Part shown: piece after piece, positions 52,414 to 63,014 of the stretch
Numbering within the stretch: position 1 is the stretch's first letter
Layout of the letters: the number at the start of each line of letters is the position of its first letter
Assembly: GCA_964036045.1 (NCBI GenBank)
Contig: OZ038380.1
Coordinates: 12,917,629-12,981,628, forward strand
Length of the DNA: 64,000 nt
Origin: Eutreptiella sp. 'Long Island Sound 2002'
Taxonomy: Eukaryota; Euglenozoa; Euglenophyceae; Eutreptiales; Eutreptiaceae
Direction: 5' to 3'
The notes under the pieces: model-generated
What the model saw: only the letters and a program-made list of their open reading frames with translations
Database searches by the model: none
What the model was told of the DNA's origin: nothing
Made by a program: the position numbers and the translations under genes

Positions 52414-54767
52414 TGGCCCGGACGGCGGATACGAGAGAATGGGGGGGGGGGCTGGGCCCCCCGACCCACGCCCCCCCCACGGTACGGCACGACGCATGAG
52501 AGCGTGCCACCTCCCGCGGGAGGGAGTGCGGAGACAACGAGCGCGGGGGGGAACCTGCTGCCCCGCAGCCCGCTAACCACTGACCGCTAACCCTCACGGC
52601 CACCCCCGGCCGGCCAGCGCCGCGCGACAACGGCCGGGGGGATGAGGGGCTGCAGCGAGGGCCTGCACGAGGATCCGGCTCTAGGTAGAGGGGGGCGGGG
52701 GAAGGGCGCGACCCCCCAGCCGATGGCTGGCCCCCGGGGCCAGGACTACCATGCCGCCCCCCCCCCCCGGCCGTCAGGAGGCGTCGCCAGGGGACCAAAG
52801 GGCCCTCCCCACACCCCCCCCCCCCTCCCACACAGGCCCGTTAGCGGGCGGGGGGGCGGCGGCCCCCCCCCCGGCACCCACCCCAGCTGGGGAGCCACAG
52901 GCGCGGCCCTCCGCCCCCCCGGGGCCGGGGGGGGCGCCCCCCCCCCCCAGAAGGAACGGCGACGCGGTGGGGGGAGCGGCGGCTGGACCTGCTCCCGCGA
53001 CCCCACACCGGCGTGCCGGAGCAACGCGCACAACGGAACAGGAAGGAGGCCGCGCCCCACATGACCCTCCCGTAACCACAGCCCACTCAGGGATGACAGA
53101 GGCGGGGTTCAGGTCTGCTAGGGCCCCCGGGGGAGCGGTCCACGGGCCGCCCCTCACCCCCCCCCACCCCGGGGCGGCACTTCAGCCCCGACCGCACGCG
53201 CACGCCGGAAGGGAACGCGCCGGCGACACGGAGGGGGCCAGGATGGAGTACCGCAGGCCGCCGCCCGGAAGGAGAGCAGGGAGGCCGCGGCGCGACACCC
53301 CCCCCCCCCGCCCCCCCACCGGCCCGCAAGCCGCGGGGGCCCCGGCCCCCACCCCCCAAGGCAGAGGGGATGGTCCCCCCCCGCCCGAGAGAGGAGCCGG
53401 AGTGCGACCCGCCCCCCCGCCCCAGCCGCCGGCTCCCATGGGGGCCGCGAAGAACAAGCGAGCCCACGCCTGCGCACCGGGACGCCGCACATATCGTACC
53501 CAGAGAAGCCTGGTGAGCACGAACCGGAGTGGTATGGGGGGCCACGCCCCCCATGGACAGCACAACGCCAGTGACGCCCGCTTTGTTGCCTGCCCAGGGA
53601 AGGCAGAGGGACGGAATGAGGCAGAGCGACCCCCCGCCCTACAGGCCCCGCCCCGGCCGCACAACCGGGGGGTACGGCGCACGCCCCCCCCCCCCCCCAG
53701 CCCGCCCCCCAGCATATGAACGCCACAGACCCGCCCCGCGGCGCGCAGCCCCCACAGAGACAGAGCAGGGCCCCCACATCCGCACGCCCGCGCCCACAAC
53801 ACGTGGATCGCGGACCCAGACAGCCCGCCCAGTGGGCGGGCAGTCGGGGGAGGGGGAGCGCATGACCCCAGACGCCCCACGCAACGGTAGAAGGCACCCC
53901 CCCCGGGGACGCCATGCCGCCACCCCCACAACCCCAAGCCAAGTAGGGGGGAACCGGGACCGGACCGCCCCCCCCCAAGCACGCCAGACGGAGCAAGGGA
54001 CCGGGGCAGGACACGCGGAGTGGCACAGACCACGTGGAACGGCCCTACCAGCGCCCAGTGCCGGGACCACGCGAGATGCGCACCCCACACCACCCAGGGG
54101 GGTGGGGGGGAGCGGACACCGCGAGAGCGCGAGCGCACGCACACGAAAGGGACACGCGGGGACTACCGGAAGGGCAACCGAACCGAGCGCGCGGAACGCA
54201 CAGACCGCGTGGAATGGCGTACCAGCGAGCGAGGATAAGGGACGCCCGGACGAGACGGCCCGCCACACGCAGCGCGGAACACGCGGGGCGGGGAGGGGGA
54301 AACGAGAGAGACACGACGCCAGGTACCGGCCCGAACCCCCCGAACGGGCCGCGAGCGCCGCGCACACACAGACGGGGCACTGCACCCGCCAAGGCAGTAG
54401 TGGCGCACAGCGCCACGCCCCAACCCCTAGGCTAGGCAGCCTCCGCGCCAGCCCAAGGGGGTCCCACTGGCGACAAGCCAGTAGCACGGGCCCGGCGGCG
54501 CCGGCGCCCCGGGCGACCACACATTAGGGGGGCGACGCAGTGGGTAAGCGCCCGCAGCCACGGCTGCGAATTGATGCACTGACCGGGGATTGGCAAAACG
54601 GGGAAGCCGGGGAGGGACGGGGCTCCGAGCTCTGTGAACCTGGGGGACTCCGCCACCAGGCAGGAGGTGCGTCTTGGAGGGCCCCCCACTAGGACCCGGT
54701 GGGGAGGATATCACCTGGCCCGACCAGGTTGCCCCCCGGGGCCGAAAGGCGTCTAGTACCCGCAAAA
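52414..54767 (+). other. LINE C 3' region
   Basis: About 2.35 kb of extremely GC-rich DNA with many C and G runs. ORFs occur on both strands (such as 52751-53719 plus and 53182-54144 minus) but are low-complexity, proline/glycine-rich and mutually overlapping, so none is supported. The last 300 bases before the tail are less repetitive and may be a conserved 3' UTR. Confidence 0.5.
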
Positions 54768-54788
54768 TCAAACCTCAAACCTCAAACC
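54768..54788 (+). repeat. Heptanucleotide 3' tail of LINE C
   Basis: TCAAACC repeated three times, its final CC shared with the right target-site duplication. Confidence 0.85.
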
Positions 54789-54801
54789 ATAAGCAATTGT
54801 G
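54787..54801 (+). repeat. 15-bp target-site duplication of LINE C, right copy
   Basis: CCATAAGCAATTGTG, identical to 46389-46403. Confidence 0.9.
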
Positions 54802-54854
54802 CCCCAGAAGGGTCTATGGGGCTAGGATACGGGCTCACTTTTGGTGATGATTAA
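54801..54854 (+). pseudogene. Separated 3' end of the AlkB-like gene
   Basis: In the frame set by the left duplication, the sequence after the right duplication reads CAPEGSMGLGYGLTFGDD and then TAA. The GYGLTFGDD segment sits where AlkB proteins have their final RxSxTFR strand, though the two arginines that bind 2-oxoglutarate are not present. This supports the idea that the insertion split one reading frame, but the match is short. Confidence 0.45.
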
Positions 54855-54954
54855 GGTGCATGCTTGATGCGTCCACTCAAAGACTGCGGATGAGCCGTGT
54901 CGTCATATATCCCTATGTAGGGTGGTAGCCATCGCCGTGTTGAAAAGGAATTAA
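54855..54954. other. 3' flank of the AlkB-like gene
   Basis: Short unique AT-richer spacer before the fold-back element, no feature seen. Confidence 0.5.
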
Positions 54955-55317
54955 GTAAGAAAAAGTCACTACCATGTCTTTCTTGGAGGACTTGATCCAG
55001 GCCAAGCCCCCCTTAAAACCCTTTTGTTGATGCCAAGACTAACTTAGGTATTTTTATCACTCTTTTGAAGCTTAAAGTACACCTTCTCAAAGTAACTAGG
55101 GTTATAACCCTACCCCCCCCATGAAGTTCACCCCTACCACTCAACTGAGCGGAGGTACCTTCCTTCATGCAGGATATACCGAAATAAAATAGGCATTTCA
55201 TGCCTAAGGCCTTGGAGGTTAAGCCTAGTGGTCTCCCGCCCCAAGACCCCTATACTCAATTGTTTCTACCACTTATTGAGGTTCTACTTTTTAACTGTTT
55301 CTGAATTCAGTTGCTTG
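54955..55317 (+). repeat. Left inverted arm
   Basis: Shares with the right arm the blocks CTTGATCCAGGCCAAGCCCC, CCCCTACCACTCAACTGAGC and CCGAAATAAAATAGGCATTT. Confidence 0.85.
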
Positions 55318-56843
55318 TGTAACAGGGCCAGAGCCCTAGCCCTTGGGTTCTCCTGGTCTTGGTGTTTGGCGGCCATTTCTTGGAAGCTGGAGTTGTCCGG
55401 CGGCTCCTTGAGGGTTGGGTCTCTCCACCTTTGGAGTTCAATACCTACCCATTTCCCTTTGGGACCTGTTTGCGTTGAACTTCTTTGTTCATCTCCCACG
55501 TGGACTTGGTCACTCCATGTTTGTTTCGCTAATCTCCGCCTGCTGTTTTGGAAAAGCCATGTTGCTTTTTATCCAAAAATCCTGCAAACAACACCTGAAC
55601 CCCGTCAATGGCATGCAAGCTCAACACGTTTCATGTCGTCTTTTACGTCCTTCTGCATGAGGTTCATCCATACCCGTTGTACGAAAAATTCATAGACCCT
55701 TGCCGGGCCTCACCACTAGCGGATACCTGCAGACACGTAACATACAAAGAACAGGGCATGCACCTGGCCCTTTTGTGAACGATCTACTCTACAACATTCG
55801 AGAATCGTCTTTATAAATTCGGGCATTCGCAATAACTATAACTACAGCGTTCAAAAGGCTTTTTATCCTATAAATCTGTGAGTTTCATAAACTCTGTAGT
55901 CAATGCTGACGGTCACATCTCTGATCTGGCGACCGCGACTCGCGCTTTGCAGCGCGCTCTCTCTACAAGCTCGCAAACAATAATAAAATATGCAAAAGCA
56001 TATACAAACAGATAGACAGAAAAAATTGAAATATTAAACACGGCGCTGACCATTACGAGGTCTGTGCCGAAGACGGTCGTGGGGCAGCCGGACCGGCTTC
56101 ACCCCCCTTCTTAGAAGTGAACCGACGGCCTTGGAACCGGCCGTTCACGCACATCCACTCCATCATATCCACTCCAACGTCGATCATACGTCACTTTGGC
56201 AGCCGGCACGCGTGGACGCTCATTCCTCACGTCGGAGTACTCGCTCCCCAGGTTTGACGAATTCCCTGTGGCGTGGGACGTTGTGCTTGGTCTGTGTGGC
56301 TCCCGAAGACTTTGCCGGCGACGGCTTTCTTCTACCAACGCTTCCTCAACGGACACTTTGATGGCAGGCACATGTAGAACAGATCTGGACCACATATTTT
56401 GCAGTGACCCGCTGTATCACGAGTATGCTGCTGGTCCTCCGGGATCTCAGGCATTTGAACAATAGGTGCCCACAGCGGCACCGTCATGGATAGTCGAAGA
56501 AACATGTCCTTGATTTATGCCCTAGATATTTTGATGAAATCCTGCAGTTTTTGTAGTTGAAAACCCAAACCAAAGCAGCAAACAGAGCAAGAACAGGATG
56601 TGGATCGAATCAATGATTGGTTTTGGAATCCAGTGTAACACAGAAGGGCTGCAGATAGACAAAGCAGGTTTATACACAAAGATTCAATCACAAATGGATA
56701 ATACAAAAGATTTTATATGAAAATTGGTCTGACTCTTGCCTCAGAGATAGCATTAGGCAATTCATGTGCACTCTTTTGGGTGAAATGGTGCTGGTTAGGA
56801 GTGTGGGGCATAGATGTCAGGACCACACAGAAAATGACTTGGC

Positions 56844-57205
56844 CAAGCAACTGAATTCAGAAACAGTTACAAAGTAGGACCACAATAAGTGGTAGAAATA
56901 ATTGAGTATAGGGGTCTTGGGGTGGGAGACCACTAGGCTTAACCACCAAGGCCTAAAGCATGAAATGCCTATTTTATTTCGGTATATCCTCCATGAAGGA
57001 AGGTACCTCCGCTCAGTTGAGTGGTAGGGGTGAACTTCATGGGGGGCTAGGGTCACAACCCTAGTTACTTTGAGAAAGTGTACTTTAGGCAACAAAAGAG
57101 AGATAAAAACACTTAAGTTTGTCTTAGCATCAACAAAAGGGTTTTAAGGGGGGCTTGGCCTGGATCAAGCCCTCCAATAAAGACATGGCAGTGACTTTTT
57201 CTTAC
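56844..57205 (-). repeat. Right inverted arm
   Basis: Reverse complement of 54955-55317 with scattered substitutions and few length differences. Confidence 0.85.
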
Positions 57206-57429
57206 TCCCCCCTGGAGTACTAGTTAGCTAAGCTAGTAGGACCAACGAAAAAGGCTCAAATGCTCCAGAAATTTCCTCAGAAATTGCATTAAACTTACCA
57301 AAAACATTCTCATCAGTTCATAGAAGCCTATCACACTGTAGGTACCCTTGAAAAACAGTGTAATGTACCGTGAATGATGTCCCTTCGATGGGGCATTCCT
57401 CAAAAGTCGCCGGCGTGCGGCGAAAACTT

Positions 57430-57510
57430 TTGTAAAAAGTTTGGGGGTAGTGGGGTTTGAACCCAGGACTCCTTCCCTAGAGCACATATGTTTGCCCACT
57501 AGGGTACAGT
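57430..57510 (-). ncRNA. tRNA-like Pol III module (SINE or pseudo-tRNA)
   Basis: On the minus strand TACCCTAGTGGGCAAA resembles a Pol III A box and GGGTTCAAACCCC a B box, about 35-40 bases apart, and a TTTTT terminator follows. A proper seven-base-pair acceptor stem cannot be formed, so it is not a working tRNA. A tRNA-derived SINE head or a decayed tRNA fits best. Confidence 0.4.
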
Positions 57511-59539
57511 CGAACGCTCTGATGCGGACGGCTATTGCTGTATAAACAGCGTTTTAGTAAACGTCCTGACCAAGGGCCAGGGCGGAGCAATACTCACAAT
57601 GGAGGACACAAACCTCCAGAAGCTGAAAAAAATAGAAAATGTAACCAACAGGGAGTGATTCCTGCGGTTTAGCGGAAGGGGTTGCGATTTAGCAAGTGAA
57701 ATCGTTAAAAATCGACGAAACCACGCGGGAAATCGTCATTTTTACACATAACTCAAAGTCGCAGACAAGCGCAAAGGAAGCGGACTCCAAGAAAAGGGTT
57801 GCGCAAGCGTAAACGGCTTTTGAAAAAGAAGGTACGAGCCGTAGTTTTTTTGAGTTTTAAAGGAAATTTTTGCACAGTTGCATCAAAAATTTTATAAACT
57901 TCAGAGAAGAGTATTCAAACCAACCCACACCACAAAGCAGGTCAACAACCCACCTCTCAGGTATGGCAGTGTCATCTCACACGCATGCATTGCGTTCGTG
58001 TTGGTTGTCAACGCTGTGTCAAAACGTGAGGGTTGTCAACGCTTTGTTCGTTGGGGGTTCGGGTGTTCCTTCCTCGTGCTCTGCACAGGTTAAAACAGGA
58101 ATGAAAGGTATGCGATGCGAATGGAGCGCGCAGTGCGCACGTAGGGTTAGAATATGCGCTGTGCTCGCGATGCATGTGCCTAATCAAGGCATTCACACGC
58201 TGTTACGCTTTCCCTGTACCCCAAATTCACCCTTGTTTTTTTCTTCACAGGTTGGTAAAGAAAGTGTTTGTTCGTGTGTGGCCGTGGCGTTAAAGTAGGG
58301 TTGCTTAAAACGCTTAGGCTTGTTTTGTGTTCGCTTCATTTGGCATTCACACGATGCATGGTGAGTAAGGTAGGTTAGCCCAGGAGGAGCTCACCTCCTG
58401 GTTGAGTCAGTGTGGATACGGTGCAGCCTCCTTTCCCTGCGTGCACATGATGAATGAAAGGGTAGGCCACGCGAATTGCGCACGGTAAACCTTGTTTAGG
58501 TTACCCAGGGGCTCCTCGGTACGTTCTTTAAGAGAACCTGGGGAGTCTCTTAACGCTTGCTTGCTTGACAGGGGAGCTGATCCTTCAGCGTGTTTGCGGA
58601 CAGTGTATTATAGGTCACACTGAGAAGCGTATAATACGTGGAGTGTGGCTTGGTTCCTCCGCCGCAAACACCCCTTCATTTTCCTCTGTTGTACAGGTGG
58701 GAGAGGTTCAGGGTGATTGGTGCACGCAGCAGCTGCCTTGGGCGGCTATCCATTTTTCTGCCCCAGCAAAACAGGGGCGCTGATCACAAATCAAATGACT
58801 GTGCCTCAGCCAGGACTGGCGAGGACAGTTCGACTTCAACGACATCTGCGCTGTGCACGCAACGAGAGCACCCCTTCCCTCCAAGCCCTAGCAGGGGAAA
58901 CGCGTTGTGGCGTCCCCTGTCAGGCCACAGTTGCTTAGTAGCGCTGTGTTCTCTTGTCTTCTTCACCGGAGGGCCATTAGGGCCTGAGACTTCTTCGACA
59001 GCAGCACCAAGTAGCGTGTGTAGGGGTTAGGGTCAGCAGGCCTGGCAGGAGTGGAGTGCAAATGATGAGTGCTCTCCCTGCCTTCGAAGGCCGGTGCCGT
59101 CGTTAGTGAGTGTAGTGTAGTGGTGTCTCCTGTCCCGCGTGGTTTTCCTCGTGGGCAGGGGAGTGCGTTAGCTTTTGGCCTGTAGCAAAAATGGGCGTTT
59201 TGTATGCCCTTAGCACACTTGGCCACCCCTCCCCTCTAGTAGGTAGGGCTTTTGCCGTCTTCCCCCAAGGATAGGCGCCAGCACAGAAATTGGGCGCCAT
59301 AGGAGTGGTAATAGTACCTGATTAGGACCTTCGGTCCGACGTCAGCAAAGCCCGGTCTCCGGGAGCCACGCCGGGGAGAGAAGTGAGACACACACAGACA
59401 TACGTAGCACACATAGTGGTATGGTAAACCCTGTAAGGAAGGGTAGAACCCCATGGGTCTGGACCAGTCAGGGGTCCTAACTGTGGGTTCGCTTGTCCCC
59501 AAGGAGGGAAGACACACCTTGCCTCATAACACCTTGCTT
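57511..59539. other. No gene seen; may include LTR or internal DNA of a retroelement
   Basis: Short ORFs only. A telomere-like GGGGTTAGGGT occurs at about 59023-59033. The right part may hold the 3' LTR of the chromovirus but its limits cannot be fixed within this window. Confidence 0.35.
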
Positions 59540-59921
59540 GTCATTCCCCCCTGGTGTAGTAAGCCACCGTTCTTCGTTGGCTCTCCAAGGTCATTACATT
59601 AGGGCAGTACCCATGCAACACATGGTCAACAAGGCATACACTCGCTGGGTGGCTGCAATCATGATAACCGGCCAGGAGGCTCACGCTGGAAACCATAGGC
59701 ATGGGTCTGCAGGGCACAGACAGGGTCAGTGCAGTGCTCAGTAAGCAGTAGTCTGTGAAAAAACCAATGGCCTTCGGCCAGGGAGTGGTTGTCACGGGGG
59801 GCTAACGGTCCTGTCCTGCGATGCCATGCGGGACAACTGTGACAACTGCTCTTACACCCATACACAGGCACGTCTGCAGAAGAGTGCTCACTGCACCTGT
59901 CAGTAGACTGACACAGGGAGA

Positions 59922-60110
59922 TTAGTTTCGCTTCTTACGCTGGAACATAGTCTCAGCACGGGTTAGGAGCTGCCCCTCGTTGTTCTCAACGAGGTAAGTG
60001 CGGAAGATGGGGTTGATACTCCCATCTGGTTGTATGAAGGCTGACATAGGTTCCCAGGTCGCCTCAGATAACCCATAGCCATCCCACAGGGTTAGGAATT
60101 TCCATCCCTG
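59922..60110 (-). pseudogene. Chromovirus pol C-terminus: second half of the chromodomain
   Basis: After a one-base shift near 60106, the minus strand reads WKFLTLWDGYGLSEATWEPM, the classic end of a chromodomain (W-x-GY, ATWEP), followed by about 40 residues and TAA. Its first half, GYYVVAGSINRDG, lies at the end of the preceding frame. Chromodomains in chromoviruses guide integration toward particular histone marks. The ORF as it stands would lose the ATWEP half. Confidence 0.7.
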
Positions 60111-63014
60111 TTTATACTACCTGCAACCACGTAGTAACCATCGACTGCCATCTCATCGGCAGTCATCTCTTCGAGTTCGTCTGCCTCCTCTGGACTGGCA
60201 GCGTTCTCTAGGCCTATACGCTCAACCTCACTGTCGCTGAGGCGCCACTCATCCCAAGACAAGTCGTCAGGGGAGTGATAGTGCCTCAACTGCTTAGGTG
60301 CACACAGCAGTTCACCACCTAGACGTGGACTGCACCTGACATGGATCCTGGATCCATCTATCCTGATGATACGATAGGGTCCAAAGTAAGGGTCCTGTAG
60401 GCAGTTACGTGGCCAGGAGGGTAGGCGTGAATGGTGTACCAAAAAAAGGTCACCAACCTTGAAGCTGGCAGATCGCCGTAGGCGGTTCCGTCGGCTCTGT
60501 TCACGGTCACGAATGTGTCTCAGGTTAGTACCAGCCTGGTTAGCCAGAGACTGCTTGTGTTCCAGCCAATCTCCCACAGGGCTCTTGAAGTCCTCAGGAA
60601 AGGGGGTTTTGAAGAACGAAGCAGGTCGTCCTCCATGGAACAGTTCGTGGGGGGTGAAACCCGTAGAAGAGCTCCGCTGTGCGTTCATGGTCAGCACTGC
60701 CCAGGGCACTAGGCGTACCCAGTCCTTGGTGCGCTCCTGTTTCATCAGGATTCTTAAGTTTTGCTCCACCACACGGTTCTGTCTCTCACAGAGAGGGTTA
60801 GACGTGTGGGTATAGGGCACACCTGTGGTTACCTCCACGTTGAGGGCATTTAGCACTCGTTTGTACCACCCAGTGTCACTGCGGATGCGTACATCCTCAT
60901 CAGAGTGCACCTGCTTAGGTGCTCCATAGGGTTCGAACCATTGTTCGACCAACATTTTCACAGTCTGCTCACCTGTGATTTTCTTACTGCAAGGGAACAC
61001 GCGGGTGAAGCGAGATAGACCACAGGTGACCACGAGGCAACTATCATAGCCGCCAAAGCGTGGTAGGCCGTGGATGAAATCCACGTAGAGAAGAGAGTTA
61101 GCACAATAGGGTATGGGTAAGCTGGATATCAGGCCCCTATCCCTCCTGTCGCTCTGCTTGCTGGCATGACAGCCACAAGCATCTACAATGGTCTGCATAC
61201 GCGACCTCAATTCAGTCAGGGTTAGACTAGAGTAGAAACATTCACGGAAGAAGTCCACTGAGCGATTAGCGCCAGTGTGACCAGAACTGAGATGGGACCA
61301 CTGTAGGCACCCATCCAGTCGTGTCTCAGGCACCACCGTTCGGTCCTCATAGAAGAGGTACTGATTGTTTTTATACCACTGGTGCCCGTCAATGACACGG
61401 GGTTCGAGACCAGTGCTGAGGGTTTGGAGAATTTCTTCATACTCTGACTGATAGTCGGTTAGACTCCAACCCTCCAGGATTCCAGCAGTGCGCATGGACA
61501 GGTCAAGCTGGACATCCATACGCTGGAAAGCCTCTCTGGCGAGCGCCTCAGAGCTCTCACCAATAAGCGCATCGAAGTTGTTGCGCGATATATAGTCAGA
61601 CAGTTCATTCTTTATCCCGGGGATATGATGCACTGTCAGCCTGAACTGGCTCAGGTAAGTCCACCACCGTTTTAGCTTTGCTTTCTCTGGTGGTCGGCCC
61701 TTCTGAAAAGACTTCACAGGCTCCTGGGCACACAGCCAGACAATAGGGTTAGATCCCAGGAGTCGGCATTCTGACGATAGCACCAACATACCGGCCAGGA
61801 GTTCCTGGTCATAGGTGCTGTAGTTGGAACGCGCTTGGTTCCATTTCCAATTCCAGTGTCCCAGTGGCACCAGTCGCCACTCACTGGTAGGATAGTCATG
61901 TTTCAACGAACCATCACGGTTCAGTCCAGTAGTACGATAATGGCAGTGGGTTAGTTCAGTGGGGTTAAGCTCCTGCCATTGGTAGATCGTACCACCCCCC
62001 CCTACATCACTGGCATCAGTGATCAGGACTATCTCGCCCTCAGGGCGGGGCACTCCCAGGCAGTTGGAGGAGGCAATCTTCTTCTTCAACTCCTGGAAAC
62101 ACTCTTCCTCTCTGGAGGTCCACCTCCAGGGAGTAGTTTTCTTGATTACGTCAGTGAGGGGTGCAGAGGAGTAAGTAAAATTGTGGATCTGACGCCCATA
62201 GAAATTACAGGCGCCCACAAAACTCCTCACATCGTGTAGGCCTTTCTTAGGGTCATCGCGAATCTGCATGTCCTGTAGGGGCTGCATCTTAGACGCGGCT
62301 GGTTTCCACCAGCCATACCCCACGTCGAAACCCAAATACTCCATCTCCTCTTTCATAAACTCACATTTTTCGAGTTTGATTCGGAGATGGTTTTCTTGAC
62401 AGACAGTGAAGAATTCACGGAGGAGAAGGACATGGTCCTCTTTGGTATTAGTACCCAAACTCACGTCGTCGATGTGAGCCTCCATTTCTGCACCCCGAGA
62501 AATCAACTCTTGTACTAGAGGCCTGCGCCTCAGTATGTACAAAATTTTGTTCATAAGATCCTGGAAGAGCGCTGGGACATTAGCCACCCCGAAAGGCATA
62601 ACCTTCCACTTGAAGACACGACCCTTAGGGGTTATAAAGGCCAGCAGCTCCTGAGCTGCGGTGGTTAGGTCCACCTGCCAGAAACCAGAGCGTTTGTCCA
62701 TTTTGGTCTTGTACCTGCATTTGGCAATACGCTCCAGGGTGTTTTCCATGTTAGGAATACTCCCTGAGTGGTTCTGGGTTTTCTTGTTGACCTCACCATA
62801 GTCTACAACCAGACGTAGGGCAGTCGACCCTGGTTTGGCAACAAGGAAACAGGGACTGCAGTGATGGGGACAGTCCCCGTGCTTATACTCTTCAACGAGG
62901 CCAGCAGCAATGCATTCCTGGATCTGGCGCTCGATTTCTTCAACCTGTTCCTGTGGAGCGGGATAGGGACGACGCCTCACTCGCGCCTTTTCAGGTCCTT
63001 CTGGACCAGGTTTT
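60092..63014 (-). CDS. Chromovirus pol: RT, RNase H, integrase
   Basis: In order: KARVRRRPYPAPQEQVEEIE (entry to RT), LRLVVDYGEVNKKT, PFGVANVPALFQDLMNK, HIDDVSL (catalytic xxDD, about 62465-62482), YLGFDVGYG; then RNase H with LITDASDVGGGG and STYDQELLAG; then integrase with the HLSSGHTGANRS zinc finger and CGCHASK cysteines, catalytic Asp in YVDFIHGLP (about 61080), Asp in VHSDEDV (about 60905) and Glu in NPLCERQNRVVEQ (about 60795); then YFGPYRIIRI (GPY/F). All key residues look intact. The coding path enters this frame at the A5 run near 63014; the frame's first possible start, GTG at 62980, is not a real initiator. It stops early at TAA 60092-60094. Confidence 0.88.

Larger units (their letters stand above)
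46404..54786 (+). mobile_element. LINE C: 5'-truncated retrotransposon with extra 3' ORFs
   Basis: About 8.4 kb of very GC-rich DNA inserted into the AlkB-like gene. It is bounded by a 15-bp direct repeat and ends in three copies of the heptamer TCAAACC. It begins inside a pol ORF at the RNase H domain, continues through a zinc finger and a long C-terminal region (to 48970), and then has two more ORFs (49010-50242 and 50242-52413) before a 2.4-kb 3' region. The duplication and tail are those of target-primed reverse transcription. The extra ORFs downstream of pol are unusual. Confidence 0.85.
54955..57205. mobile_element. Fold-back element with ~362-bp inverted arms
   Basis: Arms at 54955-55317 and 56844-57205 are inverted copies with scattered differences; both start GTAAGAAAAAGTCACT and end CTGAATTCAGTTGCTTG when read inward. 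The 1.5-kb core has no transposase and only a short unassigned ORF (56111-56395 minus, 94 codons). No target-site duplication was found. Most likely a non-autonomous long-TIR or fold-back transposon; two oppositely oriented copies of one repeat is the alternative. Confidence 0.65.

Noticed and set aside
52751-54527. Plus and minus ORFs of ~300 codons in the LINE C 3' region
   Set aside because: Low-complexity proteins encoded by C and G runs, overlapping on both strands, with no domain.
54530-54600. tRNA-like CAGTGGGTAAGCGCC in the LINE C 3' region
   Set aside because: Resembles an A box but no B box at the right distance.
59285-59310. TGGCGCCC on the minus strand as a retroviral-type primer-binding site
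   Set aside because: Only eight bases match and it lies downstream of the pol end, not next to a demonstrable 5' LTR.
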